A DNA stretch of 64,000 nucleotides, taken from positions 620,001 through 684,000 of the forward strand of contig NZ_JBEPOC010000001.1 in the NCBI RefSeq assembly GCF_040546585.1. The letters run 5' to 3'. The stretch is from Marmoricola sp. OAE513 (GTDB taxonomy: Bacteria > Actinomycetota > Actinomycetes > Propionibacteriales > Nocardioidaceae). Shown piece by piece: positions 43,385-51,673 of this stretch (within the stretch, counting starts at the first letter, position 1; every line of letters starts with the position of its first letter). Under the pieces are notes generated by a model. That model worked only from the letters and a program-made list of their open reading frames with translations, was not told the DNA's origin and made no database searches. A program made the position numbers and the translations under genes.

Positions 43385-45235
43385 TCAGCGCAGGTCGCGG
43401 TAGACGACGTCCTCGGCGCTGCTGGTGTCGCCAGCGGCGACGTTCGTCGCCTCGGATGTCCACGCGACCAGACGCGCGTTGTCGGAGAACGTGGCGTCCT
43501 GGTTGTCGCCGTTCGACGACAACCCTTCGAAGGTGTCCCTGCGGCGGCTGACCAGCACGTTGCTGTTCGTGGCCGCCGTCCAGAGGAAGATGTCCTGGTC
43601 GCCATTGCCGTCGATCTGGGTCAGGTTCTCCGAGCGGGACGCGAAGACCATGTGGCTGCCGTCGGGAGCGAGGTCCGCCGGCCCGAAGGCACTGCTGTCA
43701 CCCGCCTCCGTCTTGTCGTTCCACTGATGGCTGACGAGCGCGAACGCGCCGTTGCTCGTCTTCCGGACGAACATGTCCCAGGTCCCGTTGGCGTCGCCCG
43801 CACCGACGATGTCCGCGCAAGTCGAGTAGAAGGCCACCAGGGTGCCGCCGTTGGTGACGCCGACCGGGAACGACTGACCGCCCGTGCAGGTCGTCGTGCT
43901 GACCCGCTGCGTCGTCGCGGCCTGCACGTTGCGCAGGAACGCACTGTTCGTCTGGCCGGAAGCCCCGTCGATGACGTCGGAGGACGATGTGAACGCGACC
44001 CACTTCCCATCGGCGGAGATCCGCGGGTTGCTGCCGCCTCCGGCGTTGGTGGCGTTGTTCGACGGCTTCGAGAGCCGGCTCGCCGAGTCGGTCGCCTCGG
44101 TCCACAGAAAGATGTCAGCAGCGGAGTTGTCGTCGGTCTCCGAGGTCAGATCGGTCGCGGCACTGCTGTAGGCGATCCGCCTTCCGTCGGCGGACATCGA
44201 TGGGCGAATGCTGTCGTTGTTGGACCCCGTCCCGCTGCTGTCGTGGCTGACCAGCCTCATCGCGCCTGTCACCCGGTCCCAGCGGAAGATGTCGCGGAAC
44301 CCCGCGTTGAAGTCATTCGGGACGAGGTTGCTCGCGAACGAGGAAAACGCGACGAAGCGGCCGTCGGCGGAGATCGTCGGGTCGGCGCTCCCTCCGTTCG
44401 CCGTCGCCCCCGCGTGCCCACGGCTCACCAGGACCGTCTTCCGGGTGACCAGGTCGCGCAGGTAGATGTCGTCCCCGACGTGCGCGTCCGCAGGACCGAG
44501 GTTGCTCGCACTGGACACGAACGCCACGTAGCGTCCGTTGCCCGACATTGCGGAGTTCGCGCTCGGCTCGTTCCCGGCCACCCCCGCGGGCGTGGCACTG
44601 ACCAGCCGCGTCCGGTCGCCCGGCTTCACGACCACGCCCGGACTGGTGAACTTCTTCTTCGACTTCTTCTTCGGCGCGTGCAGCCGGTAGACCGCCGTGC
44701 CGACGAAGCCGGCGCGCGCGAACGCCACCGACCCCGAGCCCGTCGAGTTCTTCGTCGCCACCGTGGTCCAGGCGCTGCCGTTCCTGCGCTGCAGCTGGAC
44801 CGACCGTTTGCCGGTCGTCGGCAGCTTGCCGCTGATCGTGAACGACTCGTCGACGTACGGCGCCGGGCTGACTCGCGGCAGCGGCGTGACCGTGACCTTG
44901 CGGACCTTCGCCTTGTTCGAGCCCTTGGCGAACACGTGCACCCGGAACTTGGTCCTGCCCAGCTTGAGGGCCGAGGCGACGTTGACCTGCCGGGAGGCAC
45001 CGAGCTTCTTCTTCGAGACCACCTTCCAGCGCGACCCGACCTTGCGCTCGAGCCAGATCTTCTGACCCTTCTTCCCGTTGCTGACCTTGACCGTCAGCAC
45101 CAGGTTCACGCCAGAGGTCGGGACGCCCGAGATGCGTGTCACCTCGACCTTGCTGGCCGCAGCCTGGGCCGGAGCGAGCAGTCCGGAGACCGCCAGCAGG
45201 AGAGACAGAGCACCCACGAGAATTGCTCGACGCAT
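43385..45235 (-). CDS. Secreted TolB/WD40-like beta-propeller protein
   Basis: This 616-residue protein has a Sec signal peptide (MRRAILVGALSLLLAVSG, cleavage near AQAAA). A lysine-rich region of about 200 residues has Ig-like or SH3-like repeats (KIWLERKVGSRWKVVSKKKLG, SVQLQRRNGSAWTTVATKN). A propeller follows, made of about six repeats of the type S-x-DGR-x-(V/I)A(F/Y)-x-S...D(I/V)(F/Y)LWD (SADGRFVAFSSFASNLVP, SADGRRIAYSSAATDLT, SADGKWVAFTSSSDVI). Such WD40-like proteins bind partners or polysaccharides outside the membrane. No enzymatic motif is seen, and the role is unknown. Confidence 0.82.
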   Translation of the reverse strand: MRRAILVGALSLLLAVSGLLAPAQAAASKVEVTRISGVPTSGVNLVLTVKVSNGKKGQKIWLERKVGSRWKVVSKKKLGASRQVNVASALKLGRTKFRVHVFAKGSNKAKVRKVTVTPLPRVSPAPYVDESFTISGKLPTTGKRSVQLQRRNGSAWTTVATKNSTGSGSVAFARAGFVGTAVYRLHAPKKKSKKKFTSPGVVVKPGDRTRLVSATPAGVAGNEPSANSAMSGNGRYVAFVSSASNLGPADAHVGDDIYLRDLVTRKTVLVSRGHAGATANGGSADPTISADGRFVAFSSFASNLVPNDFNAGFRDIFRWDRVTGAMRLVSHDSSGTGSNNDSIRPSMSADGRRIAYSSAATDLTSETDDNSAADIFLWTEATDSASRLSKPSNNATNAGGGSNPRISADGKWVAFTSSSDVIDGASGQTNSAFLRNVQAATTQRVSTTTCTGGQSFPVGVTNGGTLVAFYSTCADIVGAGDANGTWDMFVRKTSNGAFALVSHQWNDKTEAGDSSAFGPADLAPDGSHMVFASRSENLTQIDGNGDQDIFLWTAATNSNVLVSRRRDTFEGLSSNGDNQDATFSDNARLVAWTSEATNVAAGDTSSAEDVVYRDLR

Positions 45236-45352
45236 CGCACCACCAGAGAACGGGGGTCGACCCCACAGCCGACCTCCCGGCCGAGGCTACGGCGGCGCTC
45301 GCGCGACTCGCTATGGACCGCGCGTCCAGACCGCCGGTCCAACCAAGACGTC

Positions 45353-45841
45353 CTAGAAGTCGCCTGCTGCTTCCCGCACCGGCCGCAGCAGCTCCGACAT
45401 CCCGGTCAAGCTCGTGTCGTCCAGCGCCGCGAGACCGAAGCCGGCAGCGAGCAGGTCAGCCGTGGCGACCTCGACGAGCGCGCGACCGGCGTCGGTGATC
45501 TCGGCCAGGATCGCGCGCCGGTCCTCGGGGTGCGGGACCCGCCGTACCAGGCCGGCGGACTCGAGGCGGTCGACGATCGGGGTGACCGACGTCGGGTGCA
45601 CCTGGAGGCGCTCCCCCATCTTGCCCAGCGGCAGCGAGCCCCGACGGGTGAAGGAGAGCAGCACCAGCGCCTCGTACCGGGCGAAGGTCAGGTCGTGCGG
45701 CTTGAGGATCGCGTCCAGGCGGGAGAGCACGAGCTGGTGCACGCGCATCAGCGAGGTGACCGCGTGCATCTGCGGTACGCCGTCCCAGCGAAGCCCCCAC
45801 TGCCGGGCGGCTTCGTCGATCGGGTCGAAGTCGAGGCCCAT
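45353..45841 (-). CDS. MarR-family transcriptional regulator
   Basis: This 162-residue winged-helix regulator has its recognition region at LGKMGERLQVHPTSVTPIVDRLESAGLVRRVPHPEDRRAILAEITDAGRAL (residues ~72-122), including the wing's DRR signature. It lies 4 nt downstream of the VOC/epimerase-like gene, so it is likely in the same operon and may control the surrounding acyl-CoA genes. The ligand is unknown. Confidence 0.9.
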   Translation of the reverse strand: MGLDFDPIDEAARQWGLRWDGVPQMHAVTSLMRVHQLVLSRLDAILKPHDLTFARYEALVLLSFTRRGSLPLGKMGERLQVHPTSVTPIVDRLESAGLVRRVPHPEDRRAILAEITDAGRALVEVATADLLAAGFGLAALDDTSLTGMSELLRPVREAAGDF

Positions 45842-45845
45842 GGAC

Positions 45846-46376
45846 TTAGCCGGCCACCTTGCTGCTGTTCTCCTTGATGCTCGCGAAGATCGCCTTCATG
45901 TCGTCACCGATCCGGGCGAGCTCGATGTACGGCGCGCCTGCCGAGGTGCCGTCGACGTACGCGAAGTCCATCGCACCGCCCATCATGCTGCCCTGCTGGT
46001 GCACGCTCAGGCCGAGCTCGGCGACGCCGGCCAGAGCCGCGTCCATGTCCTCGACGTCGAAGCAGACGTGGTGCAGGCCGGGACCGTTCTTCTCCAGGAA
46101 CTCGGAGTAGATCGACGTGCCCGTGACCGGCTGGATGACCTCGAGCTGCATGTCGCCGACGTAGACGATCGAGACGTGGATGGTGAAATCGGCGGGCTCG
46201 CCGCGCAGGGTGACCGCGTCGGGCGCGAAGTGGATGTCGTTCATCCGGGTCCAGCTCCCGGCACCAAAGCCGGTGGACAAGTACTTCTCGGTGGCGTCGA
46301 TGTCCGCAGTGACCCAGGCGATCTGGGTGACCGGTCCCGACGCGATGCTTCCCGCAGCGCTGCCAACAGAGGTCAT
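45846..46376 (-). CDS. VOC-superfamily protein, methylmalonyl-CoA epimerase-like
   Basis: This 176-residue glyoxalase-fold protein has two beta-alpha-beta-beta-beta modules: TQIAWVTADIDATEKYLSTGFG at the start and GLHHVCFDVEDMDAALAGVAELG in the second. Potential metal ligands are Gln in QIAWV, Glu in MQLEVIQP, His in LHHVCFD and Glu in YIELARI, the H/Q-E-H-E pattern of this fold. It is less similar to canonical methylmalonyl-CoA epimerase than the gene at 49616, so it may act on another acyl-CoA or a different substrate. I use the ATG at 46376; a TTG four codons upstream is possible. Confidence 0.72.
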   Translation of the reverse strand: MTSVGSAAGSIASGPVTQIAWVTADIDATEKYLSTGFGAGSWTRMNDIHFAPDAVTLRGEPADFTIHVSIVYVGDMQLEVIQPVTGTSIYSEFLEKNGPGLHHVCFDVEDMDAALAGVAELGLSVHQQGSMMGGAMDFAYVDGTSAGAPYIELARIGDDMKAIFASIKENSSKVAG

Positions 46377-46409
46377 GGCGTCATCCAACCACGACGGGCA
46401 CCGGTGTCC

Positions 46410-47237
46410 TCAGGAGCGCAGCCAGGCCTCGGTCTGCTCCCACAGCTGCTCCTCCACCGAGGCGTCCTGTGCGTCGGAGGAGGGCAGCGTGGGCGCGGAC
46501 TTCTCGTAGTAGCCACCTCCGACCAGGTCGTCGGTGGTCACGACGTGCACGTTGGTCTGCGCACCCTGCTCGGGGGTGAGCAGGATCAGCTTCTCGATCG
46601 GGCGCGCGTACGAGCGCAGCTTCGCCAGGACCGGGCTGTTCGCCAGGCCGCCGTCGGCGATCTTGGTGAGCACCTTGCCCGGGTGCGCCGAGACGGCGCG
46701 CAGGCCTCGGTCGGCGTACGTGCGGTTCAGGCGGGCCGCGTCGTGGACCAGCGCCAGCTTGGTGGTGCCGTACGCCTTCCACGAGCTGTACGGCGTCACG
46801 CCGTCGAACAGGTAGGCGTTGGTGCCGCGCGCGTGCAGCTGCGAGACGACGTGCACGATGCGCGCGTCACCGGTCACCGACGCCTGCTCGAGCAGCGCCG
46901 GGAGCAGCAGGTCGGTGAGCTGCATGGTGCCGAGGTAGTTGGTGCGCCAGTGGATCTCGTAACCGTCGACCAGCTGTGGCTCGGTCCACTTCGCCCGCAG
47001 GTCGAGGTGGATGCCGGCGTTGTTGACGAGTACGTCCAGGCCCCCGTCGGTGCCCCGCACCCAGTCCGCGAACGCGCCGACCGAGCTGCGGTCCGACAGG
47101 TCCAACGGGTGCCAGGCGAACCCGTCGACCGGGGTCGAGCGGGTCGAGACCAGGACGTCGTGGCCGAGGTCGCGCAGGGCGACGGCGGTAGCGAGTCCGA
47201 TCGAGTCAGGGCCGGCGCCGGTGACGACGACCTTCAT
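46410..47237 (-). CDS. Short-chain dehydrogenase/reductase
   Basis: This 275-residue SDR carries a slightly modified cofactor motif VVVTGAGPDSIGLATAVAL (TGxxxxxGxA), the NNAG motif (DVLVNNAGIHLD), an active-site serine region (VHVVSQLHARG) and catalytic YGTTK (Y-x3-K). The long insertion before the tyrosine resembles the retinol-dehydrogenase/oxidoreductase branch. It sits 9 nt after meaB in the same direction, so it is probably co-transcribed with the acyl-CoA genes. Substrate unknown. Confidence 0.85.
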   Translation of the reverse strand: MKVVVTGAGPDSIGLATAVALRDLGHDVLVSTRSTPVDGFAWHPLDLSDRSSVGAFADWVRGTDGGLDVLVNNAGIHLDLRAKWTEPQLVDGYEIHWRTNYLGTMQLTDLLLPALLEQASVTGDARIVHVVSQLHARGTNAYLFDGVTPYSSWKAYGTTKLALVHDAARLNRTYADRGLRAVSAHPGKVLTKIADGGLANSPVLAKLRSYARPIEKLILLTPEQGAQTNVHVVTTDDLVGGGYYEKSAPTLPSSDAQDASVEEQLWEQTEAWLRS

Positions 47238-47246
47238 CGGAGGGCG

Positions 47247-48230
47247 TCAGTCGGTGTAGAACGCGAGCAGCTCATCTGCCGCAGCGTAGGGGTCCGACGT
47301 ACCTGCGACCACCTTCTCGGCCAGCGCGTCCAGCTCGGTGTGCGCGTGCACGTCGCCCCAGCGCTCGCGGAGCCGGGTCACGGCGATCGCCTCGATCTCC
47401 TCGCGCGCCCGACGGGTGCGTCGCGCGGCGAGCTCGCCGGAGGTGGTGAGGTGCTCGAGGTGCTTGTCGATCGCGACGACCACGTCGTCGACACCCTCGC
47501 CGGTCATCGCGACGGTCTTGAGGATCTCCGGGACCCACGCACCTTCGGGCCGCTGGGCCAGGCCGAGCATCCCGCGGAGCTCGCGGGCGACCGTGTTCGC
47601 GCCGTCGCGGTCGGCCTTGTTGATCACGTACAGGTCGCCGATCTCCAGGATGCCGGCCTTCGCCGCTTGGATGCCGTCACCCATCCCCGGCGCGAGCAGG
47701 ACCAGGGTGGTGTCGGCCATCGAGGCGATCTCGACCTCGCTCTGGCCGACGCCGACGGTCTCCACGAGGATCACGTCGCACCCTGCGGCGTCCAGGACGC
47801 GCAACGCCTGGGGCGCTGCCCAGGACAGGCCGCCGAGGTGGCCGCGCGAGGCCATCGAGCGGATGTAGACCTCCGGGTCGAGCGCGTGGTCCTGCATCCG
47901 GATCCGGTCACCCAGGAGGGCTCCACCGGAGAACGGCGAGGACGGGTCGACCGCCAGGACGCCGACGCGCTTGCCGGCCTTGCGCAGGGCACCGACCAGG
48001 GCGCTGGTCGAGGTGGACTTGCCGACACCCGGGGAACCGGTGATGCCGATGATGTGGCCGCCGCCGTCGGATCGCGCTGCGCCTGCGTACGGAGCCAGTG
48101 CAGCCATCACCTCGCGCAGGGCGGGCGAGGCGTCCTCGACCAGGGAGATCAACCGGGCCACAGAACGAGCGTCCCCGGCCCTGGCCTTCTCGACCAGTCC
48201 GGGGACGTCGTTCGTACTTCTACGGCTCAC
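47247..48230 (-). CDS. meaB: MeaB-type GTPase chaperone of acyl-CoA mutases
   Basis: This 327-residue G3E-family GTPase has Walker A GSPGVGKST (residues ~64-72), the switch/Walker B region VILVETVGVGQSEVEI and base-specificity motif NKAD. The MeaB/ArgK pattern VLAVDPSSPFSGGALLGDRIRM is clear. MeaB loads and protects AdoCbl in methylmalonyl-CoA and isobutyryl-CoA mutases. Its presence 4 kb from the IcmA-like subunit, with a thiolase and epimerase next to it, supports a B12-dependent acyl-CoA pathway. The GTG start is 30 nt after the thiolase stop. Confidence 0.92.
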   Translation of the reverse strand: MSRRSTNDVPGLVEKARAGDARSVARLISLVEDASPALREVMAALAPYAGAARSDGGGHIIGITGSPGVGKSTSTSALVGALRKAGKRVGVLAVDPSSPFSGGALLGDRIRMQDHALDPEVYIRSMASRGHLGGLSWAAPQALRVLDAAGCDVILVETVGVGQSEVEIASMADTTLVLLAPGMGDGIQAAKAGILEIGDLYVINKADRDGANTVARELRGMLGLAQRPEGAWVPEILKTVAMTGEGVDDVVVAIDKHLEHLTTSGELAARRTRRAREEIEAIAVTRLRERWGDVHAHTELDALAEKVVAGTSDPYAAADELLAFYTD

Positions 48231-48260
48231 GCGTCTCGACTCAGCTCGACGACCGGAGCG

Positions 48261-49445
48261 TCAGTTCTTCGGAACGCGCACGATCAGGGCGTCGCCCTGA
48301 CCACCGCCACCACAGAGCGCGGCAGCACCGACGCCGCCGCCGCGACGCTTGAGCTCGAGCGCGAGGTGCAGGACCACGCGGGTACCGGACATGCCGACCG
48401 GGTGACCGAGCGCGATCGCGCCACCGTTGACGTTGACGATGTCCTCGGACAGACCGAGCTCGCGGGCCGAGGCGATCCCGACCGCGGCGAAGGCCTCGTT
48501 GAACTCGACGAGGTCGAGGTCGGCAGCCGTGATGCCTTCCTTGGCCAACGCCTTGGCCGTCGAGGCGGCCGGCTGCAGCTGCAGGCTCGAGTCCGGGCCG
48601 GCGGTCTGGCCGTGGGCGCCGATCTCGGCGAGCCACTCCAGCCCGAGCTCCTCGGCCTTGGCCTTGCTCATCACGACGACAGCGGCCGCACCGTCGGAGA
48701 TCTGCGAGGCCGAACCGGCGGTGATCGTGCCTTCCTTGCTCACCGGACGCAGACCGGCGAGCGTCTCGGCGGTCGTGTCGCCGCGGACACCCTCGTCCTC
48801 GCTGATCACGACGTCGCCGCGACGCGAGGAGATGGTGACGGGAACGATCTCGTCGTCGAAGATGCCGTTCTTCTGCGCGGCAGCGGCACGCTGGTGCGAC
48901 TGGGCGGCGAAAGCGTCCTGCTCCTCGCGGGTGAACTTGTCCTTCGCCGCGTTGCAGGAGTCGGTGAGGTTGATCATCGCCTGCTTGGTGAACTGGTCGA
49001 AGAGGGCGTCGTAGGCCATCGAGTCGACCAGCGTGGTGTCACCGAACTTGAAGCCCGCGCGCGAGTTGGGCAGCAGGTGCGGGGCCTGGGTCATCGACTC
49101 CATGCCGCCGGCCACGACGATCTCCGCCTCACCGGCAGTGATCAGCGCGGACGCCTGGGCGATGGAGTTGAGGCCCGAGAGGCAGACCTTGTTGATGGTG
49201 ATGGTGGGAACGCTCATCGGGATACCGGCACCGACGCTCGCCAGTCGCGCCGGGTTCTGACCCGCACCGGCCAGGATGACCTGACCCATGATCACGTAGT
49301 CGACCTGCTCGCCGGCGACGCCGGACTTCTCCAGCGCACCCTTGATGGCGATCGCGCCGAGCTCAGCGGCGGAGAGCGAGGCGAGCCCGCCCTGCAGGCG
49401 ACCGATCGGCGTACGGGCGCCGGCGACGATGACGTTTACGGACAT
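48261..49445 (-). CDS. Acetyl-CoA C-acetyltransferase (thiolase)
   Basis: This 394-residue thiolase has the nucleophilic Cys in [15 protein letters not shown] (about residue 88), His in [16 protein letters not shown] and the second Cys in [15 protein letters not shown]. It condenses two acetyl-CoA to acetoacetyl-CoA, feeding 3-hydroxybutyryl- and crotonyl-CoA formation, or runs in the degradative direction. The ATG at 49445 has AGGAGG at about 6 nt. It is divergent from the methylmalonyl-CoA epimerase gene and followed by meaB. Confidence 0.93.
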   Translation of the reverse strand: MSVNVIVAGARTPIGRLQGGLASLSAAELGAIAIKGALEKSGVAGEQVDYVIMGQVILAGAGQNPARLASVGAGIPMSVPTITINKVCLSGLNSIAQASALITAGEAEIVVAGGMESMTQAPHLLPNSRAGFKFGDTTLVDSMAYDALFDQFTKQAMINLTDSCNAAKDKFTREEQDAFAAQSHQRAAAAQKNGIFDDEIVPVTISSRRGDVVISEDEGVRGDTTAETLAGLRPVSKEGTITAGSASQISDGAAAVVVMSKAKAEELGLEWLAEIGAHGQTAGPDSSLQLQPAASTAKALAKEGITAADLDLVEFNEAFAAVGIASARELGLSEDIVNVNGGAIALGHPVGMSGTRVVLHLALELKRRGGGVGAAALCGGGGQGDALIVRVPKN

Positions 49446-49615
49446 GAGTGGTCCTCCTGGGACGGAACTGCGTCTGGGGTCAAGATGCGTACCGCCCGAC
49501 ACTACCCATCGGTACCGGTTCGCGGGAGGTGTCTCACCGCACCCGGCAGTGTCGGGGTCGTCACACCCGGTGCGGTTCGGTTGTGACCCGTTGCGGGTTG
49601 GTCGAAGATGGCGGC

Positions 49616-50080
49616 ATGACCACTCCCCTGGACCTCCCTGAAGAGCTGTTCGTCTGCATCGACCACGTCGGCGTGGCCGTTCCCGACCTGGACGCGGCGA
49701 TCGAGCTCTACACGACCAAGTTCGGCATGACCGTCGCCCACCGCGAGGTCAACGAGGAGCAGAAGGTCGAGGAGGCGATGGTCCAGATCAACTCCGTCGG
49801 CGGGGACAGCACGACGCAGCGGATCCAGCTCCTGGCCCCGCTCAACGACGAGTCGACCATCGCGAAGTTCCTGGACCGTTCCGGCCCGGGCCTGCAGCAG
49901 CTCGCCTACCGCGTCACCGACGTCGAGAAGGTTTCCGCGATCCTGCGCGAGCGCGGTCTGCGCCTGCTGTACGACGTCCCGAAGCGGGGAACCGCGAACT
50001 CCCGGATCAACTTCATCCACCCCAAGGACGCCGGCGGCGTCCTGGTCGAGCTCGTCGAGCCGGCCGCGAACGGTCACTGA
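49616..50080 (+). CDS. mce: Methylmalonyl-CoA epimerase
   Basis: This 154-residue VOC enzyme starts [27 protein letters not shown]. Metal ligands fit the family: His in IDHVGV, Gln/Glu in QRIQLLAP, and Glu in VLVELVEP, with the second module [27 protein letters not shown]. Note that the usual LHHIAF histidine position reads LQQLAY here, where Gln replaces His; this is seen in some actinobacterial epimerases but deserves a check. It interconverts R- and S-methylmalonyl-CoA. The 170-nt divergent region to the thiolase holds an inverted repeat GTCACA/TGTGAC (49560-49587). Confidence 0.85.
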   Translation: MTTPLDLPEELFVCIDHVGVAVPDLDAAIELYTTKFGMTVAHREVNEEQKVEEAMVQINSVGGDSTTQRIQLLAPLNDESTIAKFLDRSGPGLQQLAYRVTDVEKVSAILRERGLRLLYDVPKRGTANSRINFIHPKDAGGVLVELVEPAANGH

Positions 50081-50094
50081 GCCCGTTCTGAGAC

Positions 50095-50112
50095 GTCCGG
50101 CACACACCGGAC
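50095..50112 (+). terminator. Short hairpin after the epimerase gene
   Basis: GTCCGG-CACACA-CCGGAC forms a perfect 6-bp stem 14 nt after the epimerase stop. There is no T-tract. A TAACAT -10-like element follows at 50133-50138, suggesting separate transcription of ccr. Confidence 0.35.
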
Positions 50113-50182
50113 CGCACGACCCAACTCGCCGGTAACATACGCCGCGCAACCCACGCACCCCAGAAGATCAGGAGCACCTGAC

Positions 50183-51520
50183 GTGCAGCACATTCTCGAC
50201 GCGATCAACGCCGAGGCCTCGGCCGAGGACTTCGCGAACCTCGCCCTGCCGGAGTCCTACCGGGCCGTGACCGTCCACAAGGACGAGGTCGCCATGTTCG
50301 AGGGCCAGGAGTCCTGGGACAAGGATCCCCGCAAGTCGCTCCACCTCGACGAGGTGCCGCTGCCCGAGCTCGGCCCGGGCGAGGCGATCGTCGCCGTGAT
50401 GGCGTCGGCCATCAACTACAACACCGTCTGGACCTCGATCTTCGAGCCGGTCTCCACCTTCGGGTTCCTGGAGCGCTACGGCCGCGAGTCCGAGCTGGCC
50501 AAGCGTCACGACCTGCCGTACCACATCGTCGGCTCGGACCTGTCCGGCGTCGTGCTCGCCGTCGGCGCGGGCGTGACCCGCTGGAAGGCCGGCGACCGCG
50601 TCGTCGCGCACTGCCTCTCGGTCGAGCTCGAGGCCCCCGACGGCCACAACGACACCATGCTCGACACCTCCCAGCGCATCTGGGGCTTCGAGACCAACTT
50701 CGGTGGTCTCGCCGACGTCGCCATGGTCAAGGCGAACCAGCTCATGCCCAAGCCCGAGCACCTCACCTGGGAAGAGGCTGCTTCGCCCGGCCTGGTGAAC
50801 TGCACGGCGTACCGGCAGCTGGTCTCCGCCAACGGCGGCAACATGAAGCAGGGCGACAACGTGCTGATCTGGGGTGCCTCCGGCGGCCTCGGCGGCTTCG
50901 CCACCCAGTACGCCCTCAACGGTGGCGCCAACCCGATCTGCGTGGTCTCGAACGAGGAGAAGGCCCAGATCGTGCGCAACATGGGTGCGGAGATGGTGAT
51001 CAACCGCTCCGAGCTCGCGCCGAAGTTCTGGAACGAGGACGGCACCAAGCAGAACCCGAAGGAGTGGCAGCGCTTCGGCAAGGCCATCCGCGAGCTCACC
51101 GGCGGCGAGGACATCGACATCGTCTTCGAGCACCCGGGCCGCGAGACCTTCGGTGCGTCGGTCTACGTCACCCGCAAGGGCGGCACCATCACCACCTGCG
51201 CCTCGACCACGGGCTACATGCACGAGTACGACAACCGCTACCTGTGGATGAACCTGAAGAAGATCATCTCCAGCCACTTCGCCAACTACCGCGAGTCGTG
51301 GGAGGCCAACCGCCTCATCGCGCAGGCCAAGATCCACCCGACCCTGTCGCGCACCTACAAGCTCGAGGACACCGGCCAGGCCGCCCTCGACGTGCACCAC
51401 AACAAGCACCAGGGGAAGGTCGGCGTGCTCTGCCTCGCGCCCGAGGAGGGCATGGGCGTCAAGAACGAGGAGCTCCGCGCGCAGCACCTCGACAAGATCA
51501 ACCTGTTCCGGGGTATCTGA
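50183..51520 (+). CDS. ccr: Crotonyl-CoA carboxylase/reductase
   Basis: This 445-residue medium-chain reductase carboxylates crotonyl-CoA with NADPH to ethylmalonyl-CoA. The four residues that hold CO2 in the Kitasatospora enzyme (Asn81, Phe170, Glu171, His365) have counterparts here: Asn80 in INYNTVW, Phe169-Glu170 in WGFETNFGG and His365 in ISSHFANY, so carboxylating activity is expected rather than plain reduction. The cofactor motif is LIWGASGGLGGFA. The GTG at 50183 has AGGAG at 8 nt. It supplies ethylmalonyl-CoA for acetate assimilation or for polyketide extender units. Confidence 0.95.
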   Translation: MQHILDAINAEASAEDFANLALPESYRAVTVHKDEVAMFEGQESWDKDPRKSLHLDEVPLPELGPGEAIVAVMASAINYNTVWTSIFEPVSTFGFLERYGRESELAKRHDLPYHIVGSDLSGVVLAVGAGVTRWKAGDRVVAHCLSVELEAPDGHNDTMLDTSQRIWGFETNFGGLADVAMVKANQLMPKPEHLTWEEAASPGLVNCTAYRQLVSANGGNMKQGDNVLIWGASGGLGGFATQYALNGGANPICVVSNEEKAQIVRNMGAEMVINRSELAPKFWNEDGTKQNPKEWQRFGKAIRELTGGEDIDIVFEHPGRETFGASVYVTRKGGTITTCASTTGYMHEYDNRYLWMNLKKIISSHFANYRESWEANRLIAQAKIHPTLSRTYKLEDTGQAALDVHHNKHQGKVGVLCLAPEEGMGVKNEELRAQHLDKINLFRGI

Positions 51521-51536
51521 ACCACGAACAGCCGAC

Positions 51537-51576
51537 CGGGGCCGATTCTCCCTCCGCAGAGGGCGGATCGGCCCCG
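51537..51576 (+). terminator. Intrinsic-type terminator after ccr
   Basis: A 10-bp perfect stem (CGGGGCCGAT / ATCGGCCCCG) encloses a second stem (CCCTC / GAGGG) and is followed by TT. It lies 17 nt after the ccr stop. Confidence 0.65.
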
Positions 51577-51673
51577 TTCGCGTATCCGGATGATGAGCCG
51601 CTTGGTCTTCGGTTGAGTCATCGGCGAGGATGGGTCGCGGGGAACAGCAGGACCGCCAACTGTGAGGGAACAC

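Noticed and set aside
45414-49586. Open plus-strand frame of about 1390 codons
   Set aside because: It is antisense to five well supported minus-strand genes (MarR, VOC, SDR, meaB, thiolase). GC-rich codon bias keeps antisense frames open.
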